Assembly (NCBI GenBank): GCA_018873245.2 | Contig: JAEMBT020000001.1 | Coordinates: 14,114,220 to 14,178,219 of the forward strand | Origin: Archegozetes longisetosus | Taxonomy: Eukaryota > Arthropoda > Arachnida > Sarcoptiformes > Trhypochthoniidae | DNA: 64,000 nt | Reading direction: 5' to 3' | Shown here: positions 33,368 through 43,607 of the stretch, in pieces | Layout of the letters: the number at the start of each line of letters is the position of its first letter | How positions within the stretch are numbered: the stretch's first letter is position 1 | Made by a program: the position numbers and the translations under genes | The notes under the pieces: model-generated | What the model saw: the letters and a program-made list of their open reading frames with translations, nothing else | Databases searched by the model: none | Told to the model about the DNA's origin: nothing

Positions 33368-35224
33368 ATGAAAACTTTTAAACAATTATTATCTGAGAAT
33401 TTCAAATTGATCATCGTTTTCTCGATTTTGATAATTTATTATGAGTGGCGCTTATATAATAAAAGATGTTTTACAACAAAACATATTAAGGGTTTTCAAA
33501 ATCGAATTGAAATTCAAAGGCGTACCAAGGACAATACTTCATTTTCTGAAAAACAAACCTTATTTCTTGAATTAAATACTAAATTAAATGGTTTGTTGCA
33601 TTTTGGAAACGAATATCAAAACTTTGTCAATTCAATCATTTCTCGTGAATCTAAAAGTAATTCTATAGAACTTGATGATCAACAAATCGAAACATTTAGA
33701 GACTTGAATAAGTAATAAGCTTTAATAAATTATACAATTCCTTAATCTAAATAATTTTTTAAGTGTATTTAATTTAGAAATTAATTCACTAGCATCCCAA
33801 ATCTCTGAATGGCGTGAAGACCAATTGAATGCTATATCGAAACAAATACAGGAAAACATTGAATCTATTCAATCGCCCGCAGAAGAAAACTGTAAAAATA
33901 TTACAAAGATTTATTGTGCACCTGCTTCTTTTGGGTTTGGCTCACAAATTCATGGTTTAATGACATGTCTATTGAAAGGATATTACACCAAAACAATGAT
34001 AGTTATTGATCAAATATTCTTTAACTATTTAAAAGGATCAAATTCAACTTGGGATCAATTTATTTCACCTATAAGTCAAACGTGTCAACCAAATCATAGT
34101 GTTAAATATGATATAAGGGATCAAGATTTAATCATCACATATGATTGTAATTAATTTTTGTTTTACAGAACACTTTTACATTTTAAATATCTTGATCTCT
34201 TGTTTATTTTTTAGTTGGCATAACAACATTTCTGCCTGAAGGCATTGGTCAAACTTTGAGTAAATTGCATGCAGACCCGAAAGCATTCTGGTTCGGACAA
34301 CTCATTAAGTATATTTTCAGGCCTAATAAATATATGGATGATTTGAAAAGGAATGCAGAGAAAAAACTTGGTTTACCTCAACTTTATGTCGGGTTATTAA
34401 AAACAAAATTATTTTGATCTTATTTATTGATTAATAGTTCTTAATTCAAGTATTCCAAACAGTGTTCAAATAAGAAGAGGTGATAAAGTGAGAAAAGAAG
34501 CCAATAGTCATGGTGTAGAAGAATATATGTTTTATGTTATCAACTATTTTGATAAGTTGAAACTTGAAGGATATTCTGGAGATAAGTTTGTATTCATTGC
34601 TTCAGATGACGAAAATGTCATCAAAGAACTGAATCATAAATACAATGATTTCAAATTCATTGATAGTAAACAGTATTTCACAAATATTGAATTGAATAAC
34701 AGACAATATTCATCAACCAATTTATTGAGTACAATGATTGACATACATTTCTTGTCTAAAAGTGATTTTCTGGTCTGCACAATGTCTTCAAATGTATAAA
34801 AATTTTAATTTTCGGTCAAAATTTTTCTGGAGTTTCAAAATATTTTTTGTATTTTTAATAGTTATGTCAATTGGCGTATGAATTAATGCAAACATATAGA
34901 CCGAACTCAGTATTGAATTATAAATCATTAGACTTGCCATTTATTTTCCACGAAGCAAAATCTCCTGATAGACAATTCAAATACAATCACAAAGTTAAAT
35001 CAGACAATATTGAATTTGACATCAAAAGTGGAGATATTATCCAACCATCGATCGATTTCAACAATATGGCTAAGAAAGGAGTCAAAACTGATGGATTTTT
35101 TGAGGGTTCATCAGAATCGACTAATAATTTAATGAAAAATTTTCGCTTTCCCTTATATAAAACTATAGAAAAATATTCATTCATTGACAATGAAAAACAG
35201 TATTCAATCAAATATAATGTTTAG
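33368..35224 (+). CDS. Copy D: FUT8-like (GT23) fucosyltransferase
   Basis: Exons are 33368-33711, 33764-34146, 34215-34392, 34463-34793 and 34862-35224. Spliced length is 1599 nt, 532 aa, in frame. The anchor spans residues about 13-28. FGFGSQIHGLM lies near residues 171-181, LHADPKAFWFGQL in exon 3, and VQIRRGDKV at about 302-310 (FUT8: HVRRTDKV, the GDP-fucose site). FIASDD and IDIHFLSKSDFLVCTMSSN end near 412. The LCQLAYELMQT tail and an SH3-like stretch (FDIKSGDIIQPSI...DGFFEG...FPLYKT) follow. Length is close to the roughly 575 aa usual for FUT8. All exon borders are GT-AG. It is the cleanest member of the set and the sister of copy B. The expected role is core fucosylation of N-glycans in the Golgi; the acceptor and activity are unproved. 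Confidence 0.88.
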
Positions 35225-36412
35225 AAATGTTTTGATAATTCATCACATTAAATACGATCTTCGAGATCAGGTCACCTAATGCTCTTAATAAATTTTTGCA
35301 ATATTATTTACTATTTATATGAAGTGCATTATTCTTTAAATTTATTTATTTATATTGAAACTTTCATAAATATTATTAAGTTAAATAATTAAAGTCTGTT
35401 TTTCTAAACCAATTACGAGTCAATCTATTATCAAATCAGTCGGAAAGATAAAATATCGAACTTAGGGAATACAGTTTTCCTATCTAATACTATATTGAAA
35501 TCAGCTCCTATCATATTAGTTTATTAATTTTATTTGAAAATTTTGACGCAGCTATCATTTTCTTGAGTCTTGATTTTATAGCTTATATATAATTAGAGAT
35601 AGTCATAGGGTTTGAACTGTTCTTAGCAAACCCAATAATCTTTTCAACATCTCTTAACGGAATTTAACATGAAAAATCATTTAATAGCTTCATAATAAAC
35701 TAAAACCAAGCAGTCTTAGTCTTGTTGGCTCTCAGGTCAGCCCTCATTATCTTTCATACTTATTGTTTGATTAATATCTGTTCATATTAATTATCACTTG
35801 TTTTCTTGTATACTGCTAAGTGTGTACAGTGTTCCGCTGAAGCAGCTCGAATTAATGGAATAGTTTTACTCTATAATTTAATTATCAAATTTAAAATAAT
35901 TCTCTTCTATCAGTCAGTTTATAGAACACAATCCACAATTAATTAACACAAAATTTATTCATAATCAGACGATTTTCAGAATAGTAAATGTTTACTACAA
36001 AGAAACTGATTATGAGTGCTTATGTGAATCAATTTTTTTGCAGAGAGAAAAACATTTTCAAATCATCGACATTTATCTAATTTTATATCACTGAATACAT
36101 ATTTTATAGATAACATGATTGATAAAATTCTATCATTTATATTGTTTGATTGTAATCTTGAATTTTATTTCAGTCCCATTACTATAAATAGTAATTAGAG
36201 TGTATAGAAAAAATATTACTTCAAATGAAATACTTTTGTTCTCACGTAATTGATCACAGCTTAAAAGAATGATCAAACTTTTCTCAAATTAAAGAGCTTT
36301 AGTTAAGCACAAGTAATTAGGCATTCGATTGAAATAATTATTAATGATAATCTTATAGCTTCTCTAAATGTCTCTATCGACCAATTGGCAGCTTCAATAT
36401 TTAACATTTTCA
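35225..36412. other. Intergenic, downstream of copy D
   Basis: AT-rich; presumably the 3' end of the copy D transcript, then nothing recognisable. It contains no transposon ends that I can define. Confidence 0.35.
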
Positions 36413-36700
36413 AGTTAGAAAAGCACTACCAAAGCAGCACCACATAGATTTTGTCTCAAGCATCCTTTTGTATTAAAAGAAAATGTGATATTCAAGTGAA
36501 ATTCTGTCTCATTTGAAACCATTCTCAACTATTGAAAGCGGATTTTTAAAGTTATGGATTCTAAAATATTATCAAATATCAGATGAAATATTGAATGAAA
36601 ACTACAACCATTTCATACTTTTGTTCATAATAATTATGTTCGTTTGCATAGCAAGACTTTTGTCTATCGAGAATATATATGATGATTTACTTAAACTTTA
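36413..36700 (+). repeat. Dispersed repeat, counterpart of 12110-12395
   Basis: It shares about 200-280 bp with the minus strand at 12110-12395 (CACATAGATTTTGTCTCAAG, CATTCTCAACTATTGAAAGC, AACTACAACCATTTCA). It lies 1.2 kb downstream of copy D, as the other lies downstream of copy B. The open frame 36513-36701 belongs to it, but the other copy has stops, so I do not call a gene. Confidence 0.5.
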
Positions 36701-37013
36701 ATATTTGGTCAAATTTTTAAAGTATGTGATGTGAATAATGCTCTACTGTTAAGTATATATTTTCTAATTTACTGATTCATTTTTCTAGTGTATAGCATAC
36801 ATATTTTCGCGATAATAGAAATTTTTAATAGTTTTATATTATATTTGACATAAGATTATATTAGGAATGATTAATAGAAATAACTATTCGTTACAACTAA
36901 TATCAAGTTTACATTGAAAATACATCTAAATACCAAAATAATGGATTATATAAGTTCTATAATAATAATAACTTAATAATACAATAAAATAGAGAACAAA
37001 TGAAATGTAACGT

Positions 37014-37661
37014 TTAATCCAAAGTTTGTTCGCTTTCATATTTTTCATTACTCGTTGAGGGCTTACTTTCCTCACGAACTACTGGAATCACTCGTTCGCC
37101 ATTAGGTTTAGGTTCGGTCACCTTTTTCAGACCTTCAATAATCAAAATGCCTTTTGGTGTTAGTGCTGATACAATACTTTCTGGTTCGACATCATCCGGA
37201 AGTTCATAACGACGAGTGAATTGACGACTGACTAAACTCAATCGATCCATTCTTTCGTCATGTTTTCCAATCACAACAACATTATTGCCGACAACCTTTA
37301 CAGTAATCTCTTGGGGTTCGAAATGATTCACATCTAACTTGATCTCATACTTCTTCATATCATTGTTGACCTTATTTGGATCTGATGGCTTGTTCTGAAG
37401 ACCAAGTCCTAGAAATTGTCCCACAATTTGTTGCAATTGACTGAAGTCCATGACTGGATTCTGTTGACAGTTGTTTGATTGAGAAGTTGAGGGTCCGCAG
37501 AAGTCAGTATCACTTCTCTGAGAGTCTTGTTTTGCGTCTTCGATAAGCGATTGAATTTGTAGTTTCCAATGGTTCCAGTCCTGATCGAATAGGTTCTCAG
37601 ATGAGTTGCAGTTTTGAGCGAAGCCCATGAGTTGAGGAATAATTATATCCAAAAGTGCCAT
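37014..37661 (-). CDS. Small heat-shock protein (alpha-crystallin family)
   Basis: The 215-aa protein starts at the ATG giving MALLDIIIPQLMGF; the open frame extends upstream without a better start. Residues about 104-180 form the alpha-crystallin domain: YEIKLDVNHFEPQEITVKVV, then GKHDER, then SRQFTRRYELPDDVEPESIV and ALTPKGILIIE, the metazoan pattern with the L-D-V...P-E and A-x-x-x-G-x-L signature. IPV (192-194) is the I-x-V anchor that docks into neighbouring subunits. The N-terminus carries FDQDWNHW, matching the FGMDWNDW of the neighbour, so the pair arose by duplication. Such proteins are ATP-independent holdases in the cytosol. The gene is divergent from the sHSP at 38205. A TATA box on the minus strand (TATATAAG, about 37853-37860) is about 195 bp before the ATG. 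Confidence 0.9.
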   Translation of the reverse strand: MALLDIIIPQLMGFAQNCNSSENLFDQDWNHWKLQIQSLIEDAKQDSQRSDTDFCGPSTSQSNNCQQNPVMDFSQLQQIVGQFLGLGLQNKPSDPNKVNNDMKKYEIKLDVNHFEPQEITVKVVGNNVVVIGKHDERMDRLSLVSRQFTRRYELPDDVEPESIVSALTPKGILIIEGLKKVTEPKPNGERVIPVVREESKPSTSNEKYESEQTLD

Positions 37662-38204
37662 TACTTTACTCTTTGTAATAACTTTAATAGAAATACTTCG
37701 GATAAAGTAATAAAAGTTTGAGTTCTTTGCGAAAAACTTTACTTTCAATAACTTTGAAAATCAAGTAAAAAGATTTTAAAGATTTATAAAAGTATTTCAG
37801 ACTTAACTTTTGACAGTAAATTAATGTGTTCAAATGGAGTGATGTCTCGACTTATATACTAATTTCGTTTGTAAAGTTGCTGAATCACTTCAGATAAGTT
37901 TACAAATGATAAACTGATACAATGCAAACTTCAAAACGACAACAAATGAATTGCGCGCATGCCTAACGCAAGCATTACATTCACTATAACACAAAATATA
38001 GCTTACGCTTAATCAGTGTCTCGAATGTTCTACTGGTATCTCGAAATACAACTTCACTGCATGTCATCACAATTACATCATGTGCGCGATGAATGATTCA
38101 AGTCCAGTTTAAAGATCCAATAACATTCAAATTTTTAATAACTCAAAGTTTTTCTGAAATTTGAAAGCTTTTTATTCAATAGAAAGTTGTTCTTAAGTAA
38201 TAAT
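37662..38204. promoter_or_regulatory. Bidirectional sHSP promoter with candidate heat-shock element
   Basis: This 543-bp spacer separates two divergent small heat-shock genes. GAA at 38023 and 38043 and TTC at 38028 and 38053 all fall on one 5-bp grid, within CGAATGTTCTACTGGTATCT and the next 15 bases. That gives a head-to-head GAAnnTTC core plus in-phase partial units, the organisation recognised by HSF trimers. A TATATAAG box serves the minus-strand gene. For the plus-strand gene I see only a weak AT-rich box near 38168. HSF binding is inference. Confidence 0.5.
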
Positions 38205-38717
38205 ATGGCTTTTTTCAATTCATGTCCCTATTCTTCACGTCGAAATTGGGCTAATTGTGGCTCTAATCAAAGAGGCCACTGTGGTCGAAGAGGTTTATGT
38301 TGTCGGAGAAACTTTAACGACATTTTTGGTATGGATTGGAATGATTGGAATTTACAGTTATCTCTATTATCCGATTATTGTGGAGATAACGACTCTAAAA
38401 AAGATGACAAAGATGTGAACACCAAAGTTTGTCCCATCAGAAACGATGCAAATAAGTTTGAAATCAAGTTAGATGTGAGCCATTACTCACCCGAAGAATT
38501 CACTGTTAAGACTGTTGACAATTATATAGTTATTGATTGCAAACACGACGAGAAAAAAGACGAATACGGATGGATTAGTCGACAGTTTACTCGTAAGTTT
38601 GTACTTCCCGATGATGTGGACATTGAAAAAGTTCATTCAACCCTCTCATCCAATGGTGTGCTGACTGTTGAAGTACCGAAAAGATCTTTAAGAGCAAAGG
38701 AGAGAATGTGGTTTTGA
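38205..38717 (+). CDS. Small heat-shock protein, Cys-rich N-terminus, tail frameshifted
   Basis: 170 aa as read from MAFFNSCPYSSRRNW. The N-terminal 35 residues are rich in Cys and Arg. FGMDWNDWNLQL (41-52) matches the paired gene. The alpha-crystallin domain covers about 83-157 (FEIKLDVSHYSPEEFTVKTV, CKHDEKKDE, SRQFTRKFVLPDDVDIEKV, SNGVLTVEVP). The frame then leaves homology after EVPKR and stops at 38717. One base more in the AAAA run at about 38679-38682 would open a further 50 codons to a stop at 38839, including an I-P-V anchor like that of the neighbour. So there is either a sequence error or a real truncation that removes the oligomerisation anchor. The divergent partner is at 37661. 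Confidence 0.85.
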   Translation: MAFFNSCPYSSRRNWANCGSNQRGHCGRRGLCCRRNFNDIFGMDWNDWNLQLSLLSDYCGDNDSKKDDKDVNTKVCPIRNDANKFEIKLDVSHYSPEEFTVKTVDNYIVIDCKHDEKKDEYGWISRQFTRKFVLPDDVDIEKVHSTLSSNGVLTVEVPKRSLRAKERMWF

Positions 38718-38839
38718 TTCCTGTTATTCACGAGAAAGAATCGGTTAATAGTAAGGATGGAAGTGATAACAATTTCGAAGTTATAGATAAAGTTAATGAA
38801 GAGAAGAAGGCTACCAAACAGCAACCAAGCAACGAATAA
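38718..38839 (+). pseudogene. Out-of-frame C-terminal extension of the 38205 sHSP
   Basis: In the +1-shifted frame relative to the called CDS the codons continue GENVVLIPVIHEKESVNS, then a Lys/Glu-rich end (EEKKATKQQPSNE), and stop at 38839. This equals in style the tail of the paired sHSP (GERVIPVVREESKPST). It shows the gene was once about 210 aa long, or still is if the AAAA run lost a base in assembly. Confidence 0.6.
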
Positions 38840-41331
38840 TACAGTTATGTTATGCAGATATAAATTCTTCGATTTAAAATCAGTTTTCATTCTTTTAAAA
38901 TATCTTGTCGAGCAGTTATCTTTAAAATGCTCTATATTTTATGTAATGCTTTACTAACACTTTCAAGGTTATCATTGTATTAACGTTTGCTATGAAATGC
39001 GGTGAATATTTTTAAAAAATAACAATTCAGATCTATTTTGTTTATATAAGATATGCTAAAAAACTTGTAAAGAGAGTCAGTCTTTGGGCGGAGGCCTCGA
39101 GGAGAAGACCTCTTTATGCCTCTGAGTAAAAGTGAAAAGTGTTAGAAAGAAGTAAAAATCTTTTAATATGTGAAAACCTTTAAATATGTTTATAACATTT
39201 TTATCTATCAATCAAATAATGAAATCACGTCTAAATCTTATGTTATATTTCTTTCATATATTTGTTATTAAATATTATTTTAACACTTATAATTTTTTAA
39301 GAAAATAAAAGATTGCAATCAAAGCCTAATATTACTAAGATTTTAATAGAATATTTGTTTCAGAATTCTGGATAAATAGATAATTTTAGTTCCCAGTTAT
39401 GCGTTTAGGTTTATGAGCTCGAACCAGAACGGCATAACAGTTAACTCAAACGTTAATTGCAATCATTTGATGTTATAATAAGTTTTTATTTTTTACGCAT
39501 TAAATACTTTTTTGTCATTTATACTTAAGTAGTTTCGAAACTTAAAACTTATTTATTCGAATAAGCGTTGAACTGTGTTTATATTGTTAAAAATCATACT
39601 TAACAAATATTTACTTATTTGTTGGTATTTCAAAATAGGGTCTGAGTATTTTTATTGGAGTTCGAATTTTAAAGTCGTCCAAATGATTTTTGTTGATTAA
39701 AATTCTATAATAAAATAAAGTTTACATTAGAACAAAATAAACATAAGAAATTAATAGAAATCAATAATACAGAAATCAATAATTAACGAACTGAAAGTCA
39801 TGGTTAGGCATGACGTAAGAATGAGATAAAACAAGTGTTTAAAAAATTTTCTATGAAACTTTCTGGAACTTTCTCGAGAGATAACTTCTCTTCAAAAATG
39901 GAGAAATTTTCTCTTTGTGAACCTCCTATTGAAAAATATGAACCTCTCATAGAATGACATGTAAACAAAATTAAGTAATAGTAAATAATTTATATCATTA
40001 AAAATCATTCACTCATTAATTGATATACAAATTCGCTAACTTATATTTCATGATTATTTTAAGAATTAGAGATGTTTATCAAACAGTAATCACTATTAAT
40101 ATAAAAATTTTCTGGTATGTGATAAGATTTAATTTTTGAAGCTATTTTGTCTAAAAACGTTTATGTGCACTACATTCATAAGGACTTAAAGACAGCTATT
40201 AAAACATTCTACTTATTCATGAATCTGAGGCACATTATATTTCAATTAGAAGAGAATTTCTATGCCCTAGAAATAATTCCAGAAATATTTCTACAAACTT
40301 TCTAGAAAGTTTCTCGTCAAAAGATAATTTCTAGAAATTTTCCAAAACTAAATAAGACATAAAAGGCATGGCTGAGAACAAATCCATTGTATACTTTATT
40401 CCTTTTAATGTTCACATTGTTCTGAATATCAAGCAAATAAAACTAATTATTAACAAAATTAACTTAATGATCATCAAAATCATTTGCAAATGTCTGCCAA
40501 AAATTTATTACCAGTTGCAGGAACTTGGGTTGAGTAGAGTGACCATTTATGCAATGCAACAGATATCTAGTTTTTTTTATAAAGCCTTTCGTACAGCTAT
40601 TATTTGAGTAGAGCGAGCATTCAGTTAAATAATGATTCTGCATTATATCTAAAACGTTAGGCTTTTCATACATTTTCAACGGATAGTCACAAATTTATAA
40701 ATATATATACAAATAAAAGCCGTCAAAGATAAAAATAAATCTTGAATTTTATTACATTGGAATCATATTGAAGATAAAATTTAATAGAAATATTGACTAG
40801 AGCGTCTATATTTCGGGAAACCCAAATCGTCTCCTGAAACTTAATCATCGGAAAATCAATATATGAACACATATCAGTTAATAAGAAGTCAAATAATGAT
40901 ATCCTTATTTTCTCGAATTCCCGAATAAGTTCCAAATTGAGCAAAATTCTTTGAGTTTTCTAAAGTTTAAGTTTTTATAGCACAAAACCTTTCTATACTG
41001 TGACTATATTAGATTTTTTGCAATTTAAGCGAATTTTAATCGATAACCAGTAAAGTATGACTCTAGAAACTATTGAACACTTAAATATAATACAATTCAA
41101 TCAAGTTTTAGATTATAACTCAAAATTTTCTGTAATATAATAGTTATTTGAATTTCCCGAATAGGCCCCCAACTGTGTCTTTTTTAACTCCTTTATCCCT
41201 CCCGAATCAGAGGAGTATAAGTCTCGAATTATAGACGCTTTAATAATGACAACAATTGTAAAATTTAGTAAATGGAAATTTCGAGTTTTTCTAATCGAAA
41301 AAATAACAAAAAATTTCAGATATTGCAATTA
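38840..41331. other. Intergenic; sHSP 3' region, then AT-rich
   Basis: Bases 38845-38905 (GTTATGCAGATATAAATTCT and on) are the sHSP 3' region and recur at 42393-42450. A GC-rich hairpin (GAGGCCTCGAGGAGAAGACC) lies at 39093-39130. Bases 39845-39935 and 40265-40345 share AACTTTCT/AGAAAGTT motifs in inverted order and may bound a 0.5-kb element. No gene is supported: the short frames here lack any homology I recognise. Confidence 0.35.
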
Positions 41332-41335
41332 TTAA

Positions 41336-41809
41336 CTCTTCGTCACAACTGTGGGGTAAAATGTTCCCAAGTTTGACTTTTAAAATCCCGCTAAAATCAA
41401 CAGAATGTCGTCATTTCTTGAAAATTTAGCTATTCCTCAGTCATATATCCGACTTTGAATGACAAAATCCCGATTAGTTTAGACTTATAACTTTATTTCT
41501 AAAATTTTTTTCTGGCAACATGTCTCTTTAAGGACAGAAATTTCCCCTAACATCACAGTGCTTCGTGTTTACTATATGTGTCGCAGCGCTATAATGTTGC
41601 TACTAGCAATTTGAATCGCTAATGACGCTGTAGCAGAAAATAACTGGAAATTAATCAATTAGTTAATTAAAACTTCAAAAGCAAGGGCTAGCCTTGATTC
41701 TGATAGCATTCGGTCTAACCTGCAACATATAGAAAGCGTGAATAACGTGGGTTAATATTTTACCCCACAGTTAATTTTACGTTTTTGGAAGTTAAGTTGT
41801 TACGAAGGG
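41336..41809. mobile_element. piggyBac-like MITE, copy 3 (474 bp), inverted
   Basis: It follows TTAA (41332-41335) with CTCTTCGTCACAACTGTGGG and ends ACGAAGGG before TCAA (41810-41813, decayed TTAA). The sequence is the reverse complement of copies 1 and 2, with about 60 bp extra near the right end, including a second TATTTTACCCCACAG that duplicates the terminal motif. Confidence 0.75.
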
Positions 41810-41885
41810 TCAAGCTATTCAAAGTGTCATTTTTGAGACAATATATTCCGTAACAAGTATATCAATTTTTGATTACTTCCAATAC

Positions 41886-42440
41886 TACTAGGTTGATCAG
41901 ACGTCCAGTTTTGGACTGGATTGTCCAGTTTTTCTGGACTCTCGATAGTGTCCAGAAACGCTCATTTATCAAGTTTGTAAAAGCTTTTGGGAACAAAAAG
42001 TTGAATCAATTGCAGTAAAGTACTGCTAATGTATCACAATTTCCGTTAAAGTGTTGTAGAATTTCGTTATATTTTTGTTATTGACTCATTTGAAAAAAAT
42101 CCAACAAAAACTATGACAATTTCATATAGCCTATTATAAAACGTTAAACAAATTAAAATTAATAAATTATTATTTCTGTCAACGAAGACTCACCATTGAC
42201 TGAAATGAATTCATTCAATGCTTTCCTGAACCAAAAGGAAGTCAAAGTAAAACAATTGAATGTCATTTCGAAGTATTGCAAAATATTAGGAAATAATTAG
42301 TTCAAAAATTTGTCTACAATTATAAAATAGTTATGGCTATATCTATAGGCAATAATTTTGTTGAAAGAGTTTTCAGTCATTTGCAGAGGATATTGTTACG
42401 CAGATATGAATTTGATGACTTTAAATGAGGTTTTTATTCT
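41886..42440 (+). mobile_element. Weak hAT-like relic
   Basis: It starts with tandem GTCCAGTTTTGGACTGG-type motifs (41906-41940). It later encodes FVYNYKIVMAISIGNNFVER followed by VFSHLQRIL, loosely like the C-terminal dimerisation end of hAT transposases. There are stops and no clear termini; low confidence. Its last 55 bp match the 3' region of the sHSP gene at 38845. Confidence 0.3.
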
Positions 42441-42476
42441 TTTAAAACAATTGTCGATTGGGGTGGCGCAACATAT

Positions 42477-43272
42477 AAGGTAGTCAACCATATAAGGGCG
42501 TGACCAGTATGATGAGTAGTGTTGATTGGGACGGTTCCACGAGACTCCGCCCACTTTTTCAAAAATTCAAAATGGCGTACTAGGGGCGTGATCATGGGCG
42601 TGTTTTCAATTTAAACTCACATAAGTTCCATTGGCAAGGTCTTACCCTCCTACTACTAATATTACCTTAGTTATGTCGACTTTTCTACTTTTAACTGATA
42701 AATGCATATAAGTTGCGATATATAGTTATGCTTATATTGAACCCGTTATATACCTATACTATTGTTCCTTCCCACCACGTGGAGTTGGATCTGTGGGAAA
42801 GTTGTCAGGTTGGTTTCCTGGACAGGCTTATTTCTTCATTCTTATAAACATTTGAAAGTTATGCTCTGCTACATTTACACAGCTGGTCGGCTTACCCCGC
42901 AATCACTGCCGCCTTTATATTGGGAATCGGTTGGCTCCGAACTGGTTCTAATGCTGATATTTTAAGAAATTAAGCATGTGGAGAAGAGACAACAACGTAG
43001 GTAATAGCGGATCCACTATAAGCATAACAATATACATCGCAACTTATATATATCTATGAGCTAAAAGTAGAAAAGTGGGCGTAACTAAGGTAATACTACT
43101 GGTAGGAAGGTGAGACTTTGTGGGTGGAACCTATGTGAGTTAAAGATTAAAACCCGCCCATGGCCACGCCCGTAGGGCGCAATTTTTAATTTTTAAAAGT
43201 GGGAGGAGCTTCATAGGACCGCCCAATCAACTCATCATACTGGTCACGCCCATATAGGGGTTGACTACCCTT
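42477..43272. mobile_element. Foldback element with about 280-bp arms (type 3)
   Basis: The left end AAGGTAGTCAACCATATAAG pairs with CCCATATAGGGGTTGACTACCCTT at the right. Pairing continues through GGGCGTGACCAGTATGATGA and ACATAAGTTCCA / TGGAACCTATGTG to about 42760 and 42985. The 220-bp spacer has a short frame (42762-42965) I do not regard as a gene. GC-rich arms contrast with the AT-rich surroundings. Confidence 0.75.
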
Positions 43273-43607
43273 TAGTTCCTTAGGGAAGCTGAGAAGGCAC
43301 GGGTACAACCGGAAATTTTGTACTACTATTATGATTGTAGGTCAGAGTCTGTCTTCTAGAGCCATAGTTGTGTGCTCTCTAGCCATCCATAACTACTGCA
43401 ATGGTTACAGAAGAATAAAGCAGTAAGGGTTTGAAATGTCATAATAATTGCGTGGATGCTGAAATATGAGGTTACCAAAGTGATTTTGATAATATTCAAG
43501 TACTAATTTGTATGACTGCAATTTTCCATATCGAAAATGCCAATCATATAAAAATAACTTTTGGTAAATCTATAACTTTAAGTTATCTATAAAAGGAATT
43601 GTTGCAA
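43273..43607. promoter_or_regulatory. Upstream region of the coiled-coil gene
   Basis: TATAAAAA at 43547-43554 is 54-61 bp before the ATG at 43608 and would place the transcription start near 43580. A second TATAAAAG at 43588-43595 is too close to the ATG to serve that start. No other gene is seen in these 335 bp. Confidence 0.4.

Noticed and set aside
33712-33763. Acceptor at TTTAATTTAG for exon 2 of the fucosyltransferases
   Set aside because: Using it gives the wrong phase in copies D and F. The upstream acceptor (TTTTTTAAG in D, TTCAAG in F, followed by TGTATTTAATTTAG) keeps the frame in both and adds the conserved VFNLE residues.
36513-36701. Possible small membrane protein
   Set aside because: It belongs to a repeat whose other copy (12110-12395) has stops and frame changes, and there is no start context or splice evidence.
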